A DNA stretch of 55,810 nt from Coemansia sp. RSA 1804 (Eukaryota; Kickxellomycota; Kickxellomycetes; Kickxellales; Kickxellaceae), in NCBI GenBank assembly GCA_027578815.1, contig JANBTH010000023.1, forward strand, positions 1 to 55,810, given 5' to 3'. This document shows, one piece after another, positions 26,756 through 36,408 of this stretch. Within the stretch, counting starts at the first letter, position 1. The number at the start of each line of letters is the position of its first letter. The translations under genes and the position numbers were made by a program. The notes below the pieces were generated by a model that was given only the letters and a program-made list of their open reading frames with translations, made no database searches and was not told the origin of the DNA.

Positions 26756-28345
26756 ATGTCACAGAAGCGTCGGCGGCAAATTAACGATGATTACGCGTAT
26801 ATGGACGAGGGCTCTGAGCAAGTGCTTACGCTGGAAGACCAAACAATCGAGGAACTCGAAGCAGAGGGCGACGGACAAGATGCCAATGGCTTTCCAGAGC
26901 GCCTTTTAAACAGACCGAACGAGCTGAATTCTGAGCCACAAAGCCCTGGTAATATAAATGGAAATGATCTACTTGATGCTTCTGGCTCATCCTCAACACA
27001 ACAGCAGCATAACCAGGTAAGCGATTTCTACACCCGGGAAGAAGCTGCTGCCTTGTTCCGCAAGCCTAAAAGGTCTAAAAAGTCTTTGGAGAAACAACAA
27101 CAACAACAACAAGGGCAGAGGAGTAAGAACCGTCGCTCCAAGCAAACTGATTTAAACGACTTGGATATTATTGACAATGAAAGAGTCAATGCGCTGATGA
27201 CCCGCAAGACCATTATTGATGACTCTCATTTTGTTGACGATGACGACGATTTGCAGCGTGCAATAGCAAGGGTACGCAAGGCGTCTACGAAGAAGAGTCG
27301 TGTTCAGCCTGAGGATATAGTAGCCCAGATCACAAGCCATGATGCAGATACGACTAATAATGCTGAAAGTGAAGCTGAAGACAGCGATCTGGTGCTTTCC
27401 AGCACAATAGAATTTGTACAGAACGTTAGAGCGTCGATGAAAGAGATGGGAATTAAAAAGCAGCAGCAGCAACAACAGCAGCAGCAACACACCTTGGATG
27501 CTGATAGTCCCTCAGCCAACCGCCTTGTCGTGGAATCATCCTCTTCTTTGAACGTCATTAACGATGGATCCAAAGCACAAGAGGCTATCATGGACCAGCA
27601 GAACGACACTAGCACAACCAATGGGTCTGACACCAAACAAATCTGGAATGCCGAGGACATTGAACTAGAAATGAAAGAACCTTCGGTTGGCTCAGGCCTT
27701 GCTTCCACGCTTAGCTTGCTCCGCCAGCGCAACATGATTGATAGTCGCAGCGACGAGCAGAAGGAGCGCGAAAGGCTCCAGCGTAACCGCACTGCATGGA
27801 TTGCCGAGCAACGGAAGAATGAGAGGCTGCTTCAGCAGGAGCGCCAGCGCATCAAGCAGCTTGGCCGTGTTGTAGATAGTAATCTGTCTGAAAAGCCTGC
27901 TGATAAGCGTGGAAAAGGAAGCGGTGGGTCCAAGCGTCGCGGAAAGCCCGATGAAATGTCGCAGCGTGAAATCGAAGAGCTCAAGGCACGTGAGCAGGAG
28001 ATCCTGGACCGCAAATGGGCCCGCGAGTACGAGGAGCAAATGAAGGACTACAAGCCAGATGTCAAGCTTGAGTATTACGACGAGACCGGACGCAAGCTAA
28101 CCACCAAGGAAGCGTACAAGCAGCTTTCGCATGCCTTCCACGGCCACTACAGCGGCAAAAACAAGATCGACAAGCTGATGCAAAAGCGCGAGAAAGAACG
28201 CAGGCAGATGGAGCTGGCAACAAGTACCACGACGCACGAGTACGGTGCTGCGCTGGAGAATGCGCATCGCAAACACGGTTCTGCTGGGATTGTGATTTCT
28301 GACAAGCATCCAGGTGACACAAACCATAAGGACAAGCAGTACTAA
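26756..28345 (+). CDS. SNU66: SART1/Snu66-like U4/U6.U5 tri-snRNP protein, lacking the N-terminal HIND segment
   Basis: A 529-residue nuclear splicing factor of the SART-1 family that acts in the tri-snRNP and in spliceosome activation. The strongest block is at the C terminus: YKPDVKLEYYDETGRKLTTKEAYKQLSHAFHG-type sequence (from about residue 430), with a conserved HGHYSGKNKIDKLMQK continuation. DEGSEQVLTLED near residue 17 matches the family block that normally follows a longer N-terminal region, YTREEAAALFRKPKR corresponds to the LTPEEM-x-FKK block, and VGSGLASTLSLLRQRN to the RGLAAAL block. Poly-Gln tracts (about residues 115-122 and 237-248) are local expansions. Family members usually start with a Hub1-interacting SIEETN-x-LR-x-x-LG motif; here the first ATG follows it. 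Either the segment lies in an undetected 5' exon or it is absent. It lies 142 bases from PRP38, another tri-snRNP component, in the same direction. Confidence 0.92.
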   Translation: MSQKRRRQINDDYAYMDEGSEQVLTLEDQTIEELEAEGDGQDANGFPERLLNRPNELNSEPQSPGNINGNDLLDASGSSSTQQQHNQVSDFYTREEAAALFRKPKRSKKSLEKQQQQQQGQRSKNRRSKQTDLNDLDIIDNERVNALMTRKTIIDDSHFVDDDDDLQRAIARVRKASTKKSRVQPEDIVAQITSHDADTTNNAESEAEDSDLVLSSTIEFVQNVRASMKEMGIKKQQQQQQQQQHTLDADSPSANRLVVESSSSLNVINDGSKAQEAIMDQQNDTSTTNGSDTKQIWNAEDIELEMKEPSVGSGLASTLSLLRQRNMIDSRSDEQKERERLQRNRTAWIAEQRKNERLLQQERQRIKQLGRVVDSNLSEKPADKRGKGSGGSKRRGKPDEMSQREIEELKAREQEILDRKWAREYEEQMKDYKPDVKLEYYDETGRKLTTKEAYKQLSHAFHGHYSGKNKIDKLMQKREKERRQMELATSTTTHEYGAALENAHRKHGSAGIVISDKHPGDTNHKDKQY

Positions 28346-28487
28346 TAACTAGCAAACACATTGCGACAAAGTTTAAATATTACAGCCTACTGGGCTTTCA
28401 ATAGTTTACATAGTGTTGAAAATGCGCTTCTTTTCTCGTTTCCTTGTTTCAAAAGTTATAAAACAAATAAAAGTATAAAATTAAAAA

Positions 28488-29090
28488 ATGGCCAACCGTA
28501 CCGTTGCAACTGCCCAGTCGGTCCATGGAACCAACCCACAGTACCTTATCGAGAAGGCGTATCGACAACGGATCTACGACTCGCTCTACTGGAAGGAGCA
28601 TTGCTTTGGTCTGACAGTGACCGGCGTTATGGAAAAGGCCGTTGAGCTGAATAGCGTTGGCGGCTGCTATGGCGCACACCACAGGCCAACAGAGTTCATG
28701 TGCCTGATGCTGAAGCTGCTTCAGCTGCAGCCAGACCGCCAGATGGTCGATGCGCTTTTGGACCAGACCGATTTCAAGTACCTGCGGGCACTTGCTGCTT
28801 TGTACTTTCGTCTTACACAGCCGCCAAAGGACGTGTATTCCAGGCTAGAACCTCTCTACCGCGACTACCGTAAGCTGAGAATACGCTCTTCTGACGGGCC
28901 GTTTGAGCTGACATACATGGACGAGTTTGTCGATACGCTGCTGCGTGAAAGCTTTGTGTGCTACATCACGCTTCCTCTGTTGACCAAAAGAATAGCGCTT
29001 GAGGATGCTGGGGCTTTGGCGCCACGGCTGAGTCCACTAGACGAAGACTACAAAAGCAGTAGCAGCAGCAACGCAAGCGATTCAGAGTAG
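28488..29090 (+). CDS. PRP38: Pre-mRNA splicing factor Prp38 (PRP38A type)
   Basis: A 200-residue spliceosomal protein needed for tri-snRNP maturation and activation. The whole Prp38 domain is readable: VHGTNPQYLIEKAYRQRIYDS at the N terminus (the family signature), YWKEHCFGL, VGGCYGAHHRPTEFMCLMLKLLQ, DFKYLRALAALYFRL, YRDYRKLRIR and TYMDEFVDTLL. It ends with a short Ser-rich acidic tail; metazoan PRP38A carries a longer RS-rich extension, so this is the compact fungal form. The ATG sits in an A-rich context typical of fungi. It is intronless and tandem with SART1/Snu66, so the two may share regulation. Confidence 0.97.
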   Translation: MANRTVATAQSVHGTNPQYLIEKAYRQRIYDSLYWKEHCFGLTVTGVMEKAVELNSVGGCYGAHHRPTEFMCLMLKLLQLQPDRQMVDALLDQTDFKYLRALAALYFRLTQPPKDVYSRLEPLYRDYRKLRIRSSDGPFELTYMDEFVDTLLRESFVCYITLPLLTKRIALEDAGALAPRLSPLDEDYKSSSSSNASDSE

Positions 29091-29289
29091 ATAAAAAATA
29101 AATAATTGATGTAAATAAACGGAAGAACAAACAGGCACTGACTTTTTTCAACCAACCCATCAATGTTTCCAATGAAGCTTTCATATCTTCTAACTGTCGG
29201 TGACCACGTTAAAAGAAGATAAATTGGAGCTGTGACGAGAACAGCAAAAAGCTAACTTTTTTTTTGTCAGCCCAACACAGCAATAAAAA

Positions 29290-29299
29290 ATAAAAAAAA
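29290..29299 (-). terminator. Pol III terminator of tRNA-Ser
   Basis: A poly-T run on the - strand a few bases past the tRNA 3' end, the standard RNA polymerase III stop. Confidence 0.7.
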
Positions 29300-29302
29300 C
29301 AA

Positions 29303-29384
29303 CGTCAGCAGCAGGATTTGAACCTGCGCGGGCAGAGCCCACAGGATTTCAAGTCCGGCGCCTTAACCACTCGGCCATACTGAC
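29303..29384 (-). tRNA. tRNA-Ser (anticodon UGA)
   Basis: An 82-base tRNA on the - strand. The acceptor stem GTCAGTA pairs with TGCTGAC (one G-U), a box A matches TGGCCGAGTGG, and box B GGTTCAAATCC with T stem GCAGG/CCTGC is intact. Loop CTTGAAA gives anticodon TGA. A long variable arm between anticodon and T stems is the class II feature of tRNA-Ser. One C-T mismatch is seen in the second pair of the anticodon stem. No intron; CCA is not encoded. A T8 run just downstream would terminate Pol III. Confidence 0.93.
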
Positions 29385-29685
29385 ACAGCAACTGAATGCA
29401 AAGCAAACCCATTTGCAATTTAAATTTTTGTAAAAAGAGAAAACTACAAAATCATTCAATATGGCTTTATAAAAATTATTAAAGTCTGTATTCTTTACAA
29501 AGACAATATACAACGAATACAGATATTCATATAGTAAATTGTTTCTCTCTGTACAATAAAATTATAATCCATATTTTACAGCTTGTCTGATTTTAGTCAT
29601 TACATTCTCTTTCATCTTATAATTTTTCATTACTAGTTTAAAATATTGAATAGGAAATTGTTGTTCTCAATCTCTATTATAACAC
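29385..29685. other. AT-rich spacer upstream of the ABC transporter
   Basis: Very AT-rich. It marks the left edge of the AT-rich gene island (29.4-37 kb). No motif recognised beyond TATA-like sequence. Confidence 0.4.
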
Positions 29686-32600
29686 ATGCAATTATTCAAC
29701 CATATGGGCGGCATGTTAGAGTTTCTAGTTGGCTATGCATTTGTGGTTTATGCACTGGCAGCTGCTTTGAGAAGCAAAACGTTACCATTTATTCGTATGA
29801 GCACTACGTGTGCTATGTTTTGTTATGCCATGCTTGCTGCTCTTGCAACAAGACACTGTACATTCTGGACTGACATGCATTATTTTTTGGTTATTGCCAT
29901 ATTACCAATTCTTTCTTATTACTCAGCAGGGCATCATTTGTTTCAACTTGCCAATGTCTTTGGTATTTACAAGGCTATTAACAGTGGCAACTTTAAAGCA
30001 ATATATGATGTTCCATGCATTGCTTTACATTTGTGTCTTTTGTTTGCAAGCGCTGACAAGAACACTCTGTTAATACTAGCAAATATAAAAGATATTGTAT
30101 TGTGCACAGAGGAGCGTCGTTTACTTGGAATTCAAAAGACTCGCAATATTGATTTTAGTGATATCAAGATGCTTCCAGAAAGAATGAGGTTGTCAGAGTT
30201 AGCCAGCAAGTTTATCTATAATGTCAAACGTTCATTCTTTGTTATGCGCACAATAATTGAGTTGACATGGAGATTGATAGTTGTGATATATATTCTTACA
30301 ACAATCACACGCACACTTTATTTTGCAGAGACATTAACAGAAAGCCACATTATGAAATGCATTGATAATTTTTCACAGTATGCCTGGTATCATGGCTATG
30401 TATTTGTACTTGGGCATTTTGCTTTAAATGTTATTGAATCGCAACTAGATAGGGTAAAGCCATTTTTAAGAAATGAACTTGTTCGCGTGGTTGATGCGCT
30501 AAGACTTCACTTGTTTCGTCTTCCTCTTTTAAATACAGGCCTCCATAAGGAACATCTTTTGATAAAGATTCAAACTAATGTAAAAAGATTATTCCACAGT
30601 TTAAAATACACCCAGTATGTTGTTGCAAAATTAGCCACAATGTTTGCGGATTTTGCAGTACTTTATGCTTTTGTTGGATGGCTTGCACTAATTCCAATTG
30701 GTATTACATTGATATACAAGTTATTTGAAAATACTTTAGAATACTTTTTTGGTTCCCATCAATCGTGGATTCATGAGTGGTATAAGCATGATGACAGAGT
30801 TGCGGAGATCTTCCACAACATAAAGTCAATTAAAATGTTTGGATGGGAAAAGTATTATATAGACCCAAAGATTCAGCAGTATTGGGAAAGATTTAATTCT
30901 AAAAAGAGAATTCCTTGGTATGCGCCTTTAGCCATACTTTTGTGGGAGATCTTTACCATTTTTCAGGCAACAACGGATAAATGGGCATCTTTTATATTGT
31001 TCTATTTCTATCTGCAAGGAAAATCTGGAGAGCAATTCCAGACCATGACAATTCCTGATATAATTTGGATGAATAACCTTTGCAGGCAGATGCAGGGAAA
31101 CACAGATTTTATCATGTCCAATATTTCTGTATTTTGGTGGTTTGTTGAAGACAATTACAATATTGAAAAGGCATTAAGGGGTAATTATGTAAATACCTTG
31201 ACTCGTTATCCTGCGAGCAATGATGCAGTACCAAATGATGATTCAAAGGTTTTGGAAGATTGTTCAAAGCCAAAAATCCATGTTTCTAATGGTGAATTTG
31301 TTTGGCACAGCGATGAGCCTGTTTTAAAGAATATGACATTTTCAATCGAGCAAGGAGAGCTTGTCATGGTGACTGGAAAGACAGGATCTGGTAAATCTAC
31401 GCTTCTTTTATCCCTTTGTGGTGAAGTTGAAATGTCAAAAGGAACAGGCGCTGTGGTTGGCTCATTAGCATTGGTTGAGCAGAGACCGTGGATTATGAGC
31501 GGCACTCTGCGGGACAATATATTGTTTGGCCGTGATTATGACAAAGATTTCTACAACAAAGTGACCCACGCTTGTGCACTAACTGAGGATATCAAAAATT
31601 GGGCTAATAAAGATCTGACAATGATTGGAGAGCGCGGATTCAATATTTCTGTTGGGCAAAAGGCACGACTTGCATTAGCACGTGCTGTCTACTCCAGAGC
31701 AGACATATACATACTGGACGACCCTTTGTCTGCTGTTGATGCTCAGGTTATGCGACACATCCTTGACCATGTAATCATGGATTCTGGGTTGCTTGCAGGT
31801 AGAATCCGTATAATGTCCTCCAACATACGGAACCTACAGCCATACTTTGACAAAGTTTTGTTGCTTGACAAAAACAAAAACGTTTCAGTAATACCAAATC
31901 GTCGTCAAGAGTATAAATCATTTTCATATAAAAGAGCATATTTATTGGAAGATCACTATACTTCCAGCTTTGCAAAATCGGATTACAGCAATGATGACAG
32001 CAGTTTATCAGATACGTCTGAAGCCTCTGAAAGCAAAGACAATGCAGATGAACACCATATTGCAGTCAGCACAAAAGGCTGGAGCAATTGGAGCCATATA
32101 AAGTTTATTTTAAGGGTATGTGGTTTACCCATTTTAGCAGCTATATTGATTCCGGCACTTTTACTTTCTGGTTCGCAGTTTATATTTGATGGACATAAAA
32201 TTGATCTACTTCGAAATAACTCCAATGCAGATAATGTAACAAAAAGCGTAATTCAACAGTATCTAATGATTGAAGTACTTACAATGTGTAGCGAGGCCAT
32301 GATTAGCTCATTCGAACATGGTATTTATGGCTATATGGCAAAAGCGTTTATCACTCCTCGTATACAAAGTATGTTTATTAAACAGGTTGTACACGCACCC
32401 TTGGCTTATTATGATAGCAAAAACAGACAAGAAATTTCTTATGCTTACAATGAAGGCGCTGAGGCATTGTCAAAGAAAATTCCTTACGAGATAAAAAAAA
32501 AGTTATCACAAGTACTGAGCATCATACTAACAATCTATAGGATTGGCACAAGTGCACCTCAACTGCTATTATTGGTTCCAGTTTGTATATGGATGAACAG

Positions 32601-34014
32601 ACAGTACAATGCCATTGGAGTGCCAGTTCGATTGTCACTAGAAAAAATAAGATCAAAGCTGTCCATAGAACAAGATAAGGTTGAAGATACTATTGAGGAT
32701 GGAAAAAGAATTATTCGCATTTTTAACGTTGAAAAGCACTTTACTGAAAAATATGTGCGCAACAATGATAATGAACTACGTGTTCAAATATTGGATCAAT
32801 TGTTTGCTGGGTTTCCAAACATATTTTACAATATGTGGTACTATCTTCTTTTTGGCCTTTACTACATATTTGTAATGATCCAAAAACAAATATTTGAGAG
32901 TCAGATCACTTCGTTTGAATTCATGATAACGATAAGCATGATAAAAATGCTAGTTAGCAATATTGATGACATAATGGACATTGAAATAGAGGGACTGTAT
33001 TTTAAGGACAAAATTGAGGCGTTCAGACAGTACATGGATATACATGGCGAAAAAATGTTTGTTGAAAATGCATTAACTCCAGAAAAGCAATGGCCATCTG
33101 CTGGTAAAATTGAGCTACGCAATTTTAATATGAGATACCATGAGGATCTAGAGCTTGTGCTTAAAAATATCAATTTGACTATAGAACCGGGTGAAAAGAT
33201 TGGAATTGTTGGAAGAACGGGTGCTGGTAAAACATCGCTTACCCGTGCTTTATTCCGTCTGATTGACAGCAAAAACTGCACTGGATCTATTGTGATTGAT
33301 GGCCATGACATTTCCTCATTCAATCTTGGAGATCTACGACCAAAGCTAGGCATTATTCCTCAAGAGCCAACAATGTTTAAAGGATCGTTTAGACAGAATC
33401 TTGATCCACTTGTTGAACATAACATTGAGAACATGTGGTCAGCAATTGTAAAATGTGGAATTGTTAGAAAAGTGCAGCCACAGAGATCTAACAGATTTGA
33501 GAATGAAGATAAAGATGATATTTACATTGATGAGGACATATTGGAAGAAATTAAGGATTGGGATGAGGATTGGAAAAAGGCAAGCTGGCCTATGCGTATG
33601 TTCTTATATGCGTTTATTACAAGGCCCAGAATTAATAAAGGTATTATAGCCAAGAATAGAAATGTTCGACGACGTGGTCTTGACAGACATGCAGGTGACA
33701 GTTTCAGTGAAGGTCAGCAACAGCTCTTTGGTCTTTGTAGACTGCTGATGCGGAATCGCAAGATTGTTGTTTTGGATGAAGCTACAGCAAGCGTTGATCT
33801 AGAAACAGACAAACAAGTACATGAGCTTATACAGTCCGAGTTTAAAGATTGTACTGTGCTGACTATTGCACATCGTCTGGAGACTATTATGAGAAGCAAC
33901 CGCATTATTGTTATGGACAATGGCAAAATAGTTGAAGTTGGCCCACCTTTTGAGCTGCTTACAAAAAATGGTCACTTTGTTCAGCTTGTCAAGGCAAACG
34001 ACTTTGGTCAATAA
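29686..34014 (+). CDS. ABC transporter, ABCC/MRP family full transporter
   Basis: A 1442-residue protein: an N-terminal hydrophobic region with several membrane segments (from residue 1, resembling a TMD0), then TMD1, NBD1, TMD2 and NBD2. NBD1: Walker A GKTGSGKST (about 564-572), a degenerate signature ISVGQ (about 653) and Walker B ILDDPLSAVD, with Asp in place of the catalytic Glu, as usual in ABCC NBD1. NBD2: Walker A GRTGAGKTS (about 1175-1183), signature FSEGQ (about 1339) and Walker B VLDEATASVD with an intact catalytic Glu, then the H-loop TIAHR. The short Walker A-to-signature distance in NBD1 is the ABCC hallmark. NBD2 instead has a roughly 55-60 residue acidic insertion (DKDDIYIDEDILEEIKDWDED...) before its signature. 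Expected job: ATP-driven export or vacuolar import of conjugates or drugs; substrate unknown. Strikingly AT-rich codon use compared with the first 23 kb. Confidence 0.95.
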   Translation: MQLFNHMGGMLEFLVGYAFVVYALAAALRSKTLPFIRMSTTCAMFCYAMLAALATRHCTFWTDMHYFLVIAILPILSYYSAGHHLFQLANVFGIYKAINSGNFKAIYDVPCIALHLCLLFASADKNTLLILANIKDIVLCTEERRLLGIQKTRNIDFSDIKMLPERMRLSELASKFIYNVKRSFFVMRTIIELTWRLIVVIYILTTITRTLYFAETLTESHIMKCIDNFSQYAWYHGYVFVLGHFALNVIESQLDRVKPFLRNELVRVVDALRLHLFRLPLLNTGLHKEHLLIKIQTNVKRLFHSLKYTQYVVAKLATMFADFAVLYAFVGWLALIPIGITLIYKLFENTLEYFFGSHQSWIHEWYKHDDRVAEIFHNIKSIKMFGWEKYYIDPKIQQYWERFNSKKRIPWYAPLAILLWEIFTIFQATTDKWASFILFYFYLQGKSGEQFQTMTIPDIIWMNNLCRQMQGNTDFIMSNISVFWWFVEDNYNIEKALRGNYVNTLTRYPASNDAVPNDDSKVLEDCSKPKIHVSNGEFVWHSDEPVLKNMTFSIEQGELVMVTGKTGSGKSTLLLSLCGEVEMSKGTGAVVGSLALVEQRPWIMSGTLRDNILFGRDYDKDFYNKVTHACALTEDIKNWANKDLTMIGERGFNISVGQKARLALARAVYSRADIYILDDPLSAVDAQVMRHILDHVIMDSGLLAGRIRIMSSNIRNLQPYFDKVLLLDKNKNVSVIPNRRQEYKSFSYKRAYLLEDHYTSSFAKSDYSNDDSSLSDTSEASESKDNADEHHIAVSTKGWSNWSHIKFILRVCGLPILAAILIPALLLSGSQFIFDGHKIDLLRNNSNADNVTKSVIQQYLMIEVLTMCSEAMISSFEHGIYGYMAKAFITPRIQSMFIKQVVHAPLAYYDSKNRQEISYAYNEGAEALSKKIPYEIKKKLSQVLSIILTIYRIGTSAPQLLLLVPVCIWMNRQYNAIGVPVRLSLEKIRSKLSIEQDKVEDTIEDGKRIIRIFNVEKHFTEKYVRNNDNELRVQILDQLFAGFPNIFYNMWYYLLFGLYYIFVMIQKQIFESQITSFEFMITISMIKMLVSNIDDIMDIEIEGLYFKDKIEAFRQYMDIHGEKMFVENALTPEKQWPSAGKIELRNFNMRYHEDLELVLKNINLTIEPGEKIGIVGRTGAGKTSLTRALFRLIDSKNCTGSIVIDGHDISSFNLGDLRPKLGIIPQEPTMFKGSFRQNLDPLVEHNIENMWSAIVKCGIVRKVQPQRSNRFENEDKDDIYIDEDILEEIKDWDEDWKKASWPMRMFLYAFITRPRINKGIIAKNRNVRRRGLDRHAGDSFSEGQQQLFGLCRLLMRNRKIVVLDEATASVDLETDKQVHELIQSEFKDCTVLTIAHRLETIMRSNRIIVMDNGKIVEVGPPFELLTKNGHFVQLVKANDFGQ

Positions 34015-34141
34015 ATATTTTCTTCCTAAATCAGCACTAGTTGCTTTATGGCTAGCCAGTTACAATTTTTAAAAAAAAAAGATGTCAAAAACAATATCCT
34101 GAAGCAATAGAATAAACGTAGAAAAGAATAGCTACAATTGA

Positions 34142-35641
34142 CTACTTGTCGTTGTCAACAAGAGCTAGAAAACCTGACATGCGTGTAACTGCAACCTGGG
34201 CATAGTTATAGTCAGCCTTGCTAGTGGATCCCTCCAGCAGCGCCCACAAAGCCCAGAGCAGAAACGGCGCAGGCTCCAAGAGAGTAACCTCACTATCTAA
34301 CTCCTTAATCTCTTTGTTAACCTGCTTCTCGCAAAGCTCAATTGGAAGCAATGCAGATGCACCATGTTCCATGTTTGGACTAGTATTATCAGCTTCAAAA
34401 TCTAGATTTGCATCGATAAACGCCTTTGTCAGAATATATGTGCGCAGAAAGCTGTAGCGCTGTTGGCTGGTTGGGTATTGCATTGGACTCAAGGCACGCA
34501 TATTTAAAACAGGATCATCGGCGTATAGCCATGTGTGGAAATGGTTGGCAATATCATAGCTGCGATAGTTATATCCCGCGTACTCAAAATCAACAAGTAG
34601 AAGTTTTTCAGTGCTGTGTAGTCGCAGAATATTGCCGTTTTGCAGGTCATTGTGTCCAAACACCACTGGTATATGCGCCTTCTCAACGCAATTTCTATAT
34701 TTTTGCACTGTCTGTTCAATTGTGGGCCAGTTGTTTAATATTTCCATGCATTTCTTGTTGTTTTGGCAGCTGCTTTGGATTGCCGGCCATCTTTTTGCAA
34801 TCAGCTTCATCCAATTGTCAATAATATTCCAGTAACATGGCTGTTTGCTGGGTCCAGCTTTGCCATTGCTGACCATATTATTGTTAATAGACTTTGCCAG
34901 TTCGTAGTGGGTAAATAGGTATTGGAACTTGCATAGAGTTTGAGCAATATCACTGCTTGTATCTGGCTGACGTATATCTTCTTCAGTCAGTCTTGTGTTT
35001 TCAACAAACTCTTCAAGTCTACCATTGGCAAACACGCCATATATTTTTGCTCCAAAACCTAGTAAAGACAGTTGGCTTAACCAGTGCAATTCGGTTTTCT
35101 TGGGCAAAAGCTCATAGGTACCAGGGCCGTAGATGCGCAACAGAAACTTGCGCGGCAGCTGAATAGTTGGATACCTGTCAATACTCTGTTGGTCATACTT
35201 ACCGGTAAATGCACGGAGTATATTGGGTGCTTGGGTGGCAGGTACAGCTGGCGCATTGTCTATAGTTACACGGTATATAGTATTTGTTAAAGCGCCATTT
35301 ACAACACCTACTGTAACTTGCGATGCAGCAATTGTTAGATTTAGACCAAACACTTGGTTAAACAATCTAGCCACTCTCTCTTTTAACTTATCAGGGTCTG
35401 GGTTGTCGCTTATTTCTAGTGAAATGTCTCTTTGTTCAAAAAGGTGGCTGTTCTTGTTATTATCTAAATGCTTTTGTTTTATCCTTGCCGTTTTAACAAT
35501 TTGCAGCATTTGCTTAAAATCCTGCTGCTGCTCAACACCGCATTTGCTTTTATTAAAGCCAAGTTCACTATCTTGAATACCTGTGCAAGATGAATCTTGC
35601 AATTTAGCAAGCAAAAGAGTGGTATCTGTTAACGGCAGCAT
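34142..35641 (-). CDS. Choline/ethanolamine kinase
   Basis: A 499-residue enzyme of the Kennedy pathway that phosphorylates choline and/or ethanolamine with ATP in the cytosol. The family signatures are clear: Brenner-type HNDLQNGN at 330-337 (Asp332 catalytic base) and the DFEYAGYN segment at 351-358 (Mg2+-binding Asp), followed by RSYDIANHFHTW and a C-terminal FLLWALWALLE block. The first 80 residues are a poorly conserved extension. I cannot separate choline from ethanolamine preference. It is convergent with the ABC transporter (127 bases apart) and shares its AT-rich composition. The ATG at 35641 is the first of the frame. Confidence 0.94.
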   Translation of the reverse strand: MLPLTDTTLLLAKLQDSSCTGIQDSELGFNKSKCGVEQQQDFKQMLQIVKTARIKQKHLDNNKNSHLFEQRDISLEISDNPDPDKLKERVARLFNQVFGLNLTIAASQVTVGVVNGALTNTIYRVTIDNAPAVPATQAPNILRAFTGKYDQQSIDRYPTIQLPRKFLLRIYGPGTYELLPKKTELHWLSQLSLLGFGAKIYGVFANGRLEEFVENTRLTEEDIRQPDTSSDIAQTLCKFQYLFTHYELAKSINNNMVSNGKAGPSKQPCYWNIIDNWMKLIAKRWPAIQSSCQNNKKCMEILNNWPTIEQTVQKYRNCVEKAHIPVVFGHNDLQNGNILRLHSTEKLLLVDFEYAGYNYRSYDIANHFHTWLYADDPVLNMRALSPMQYPTSQQRYSFLRTYILTKAFIDANLDFEADNTSPNMEHGASALLPIELCEKQVNKEIKELDSEVTLLEPAPFLLWALWALLEGSTSKADYNYAQVAVTRMSGFLALVDNDK

Positions 35642-36408
35642 GTTACACCGTTTAAGAAATATAGTATAGTTAAAAGATAATAAATTTCTGCAATTTTCAA
35701 GTCAGAGATTTACGTTGGTTGTTGTATGAAATTTTATAATTTTTGCTAAAACTCAATAATATTGAATTTTGTATGCGTTTCCTCAAAAAAAGGTGACGAT
35801 ATGCAGAAATTTTATATTTTCGACATCTCGTTTGTATCCGTGATGCCAGTAAATTTTACTGTGCTACACTCTGGTTTATCAATCAATTAATATTCCATAT
35901 ACCAGTATTGTGCACACATGATTTTTTGTTGAAACAATTAATCTGTTTATATTGTATGTGCGGACTTTATTAATTTATATGATGTCATTATAGCAGTATT
36001 TAATTTATTATTCAATAGAATTTACAAATTTAAAAAGTGTATTGACTGCAAGTCGGCTTTGATAAACGGACATTTTATTAATTTAACAGATCATATGGTA
36101 CAATATAAAAATGCCAACCAAAAGATGATTGAAGAAAGCCTATCAGGATTCAATGTGGAATCCTGAAGAGCCGGGACTGACATACACGGAAAAAACTGCT
36201 TAATTTAATTCCACGACAATTCAATTATTATCTGTTTTGTTTTTGTTGTTAGTTGAATTTTTATTTTGTAAAGTATTTTAAAAAGCTTTTATTTACTTCG
36301 CGTCAATAGAAGACAAAATTGTGAGCAAAAGAAACACTAGAAATATACAATAATTTTTTACGCCTTTTGAAATGGAAAGCTAAACCGTCTTTAGTTGCAT
36401 AAAAGATT
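35642..36408. other. AT-rich spacer with one structured segment
   Basis: Promoter region of the choline kinase gene (- strand) and 3' end of the spliced unknown gene (- strand). A perfect 7-base hairpin (AGGATTC/GAATCCT) lies at about 36147-36166, flanked by ATGATT and CTGA sequences that loosely resemble C and D boxes. Nothing else seen. Confidence 0.4.
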
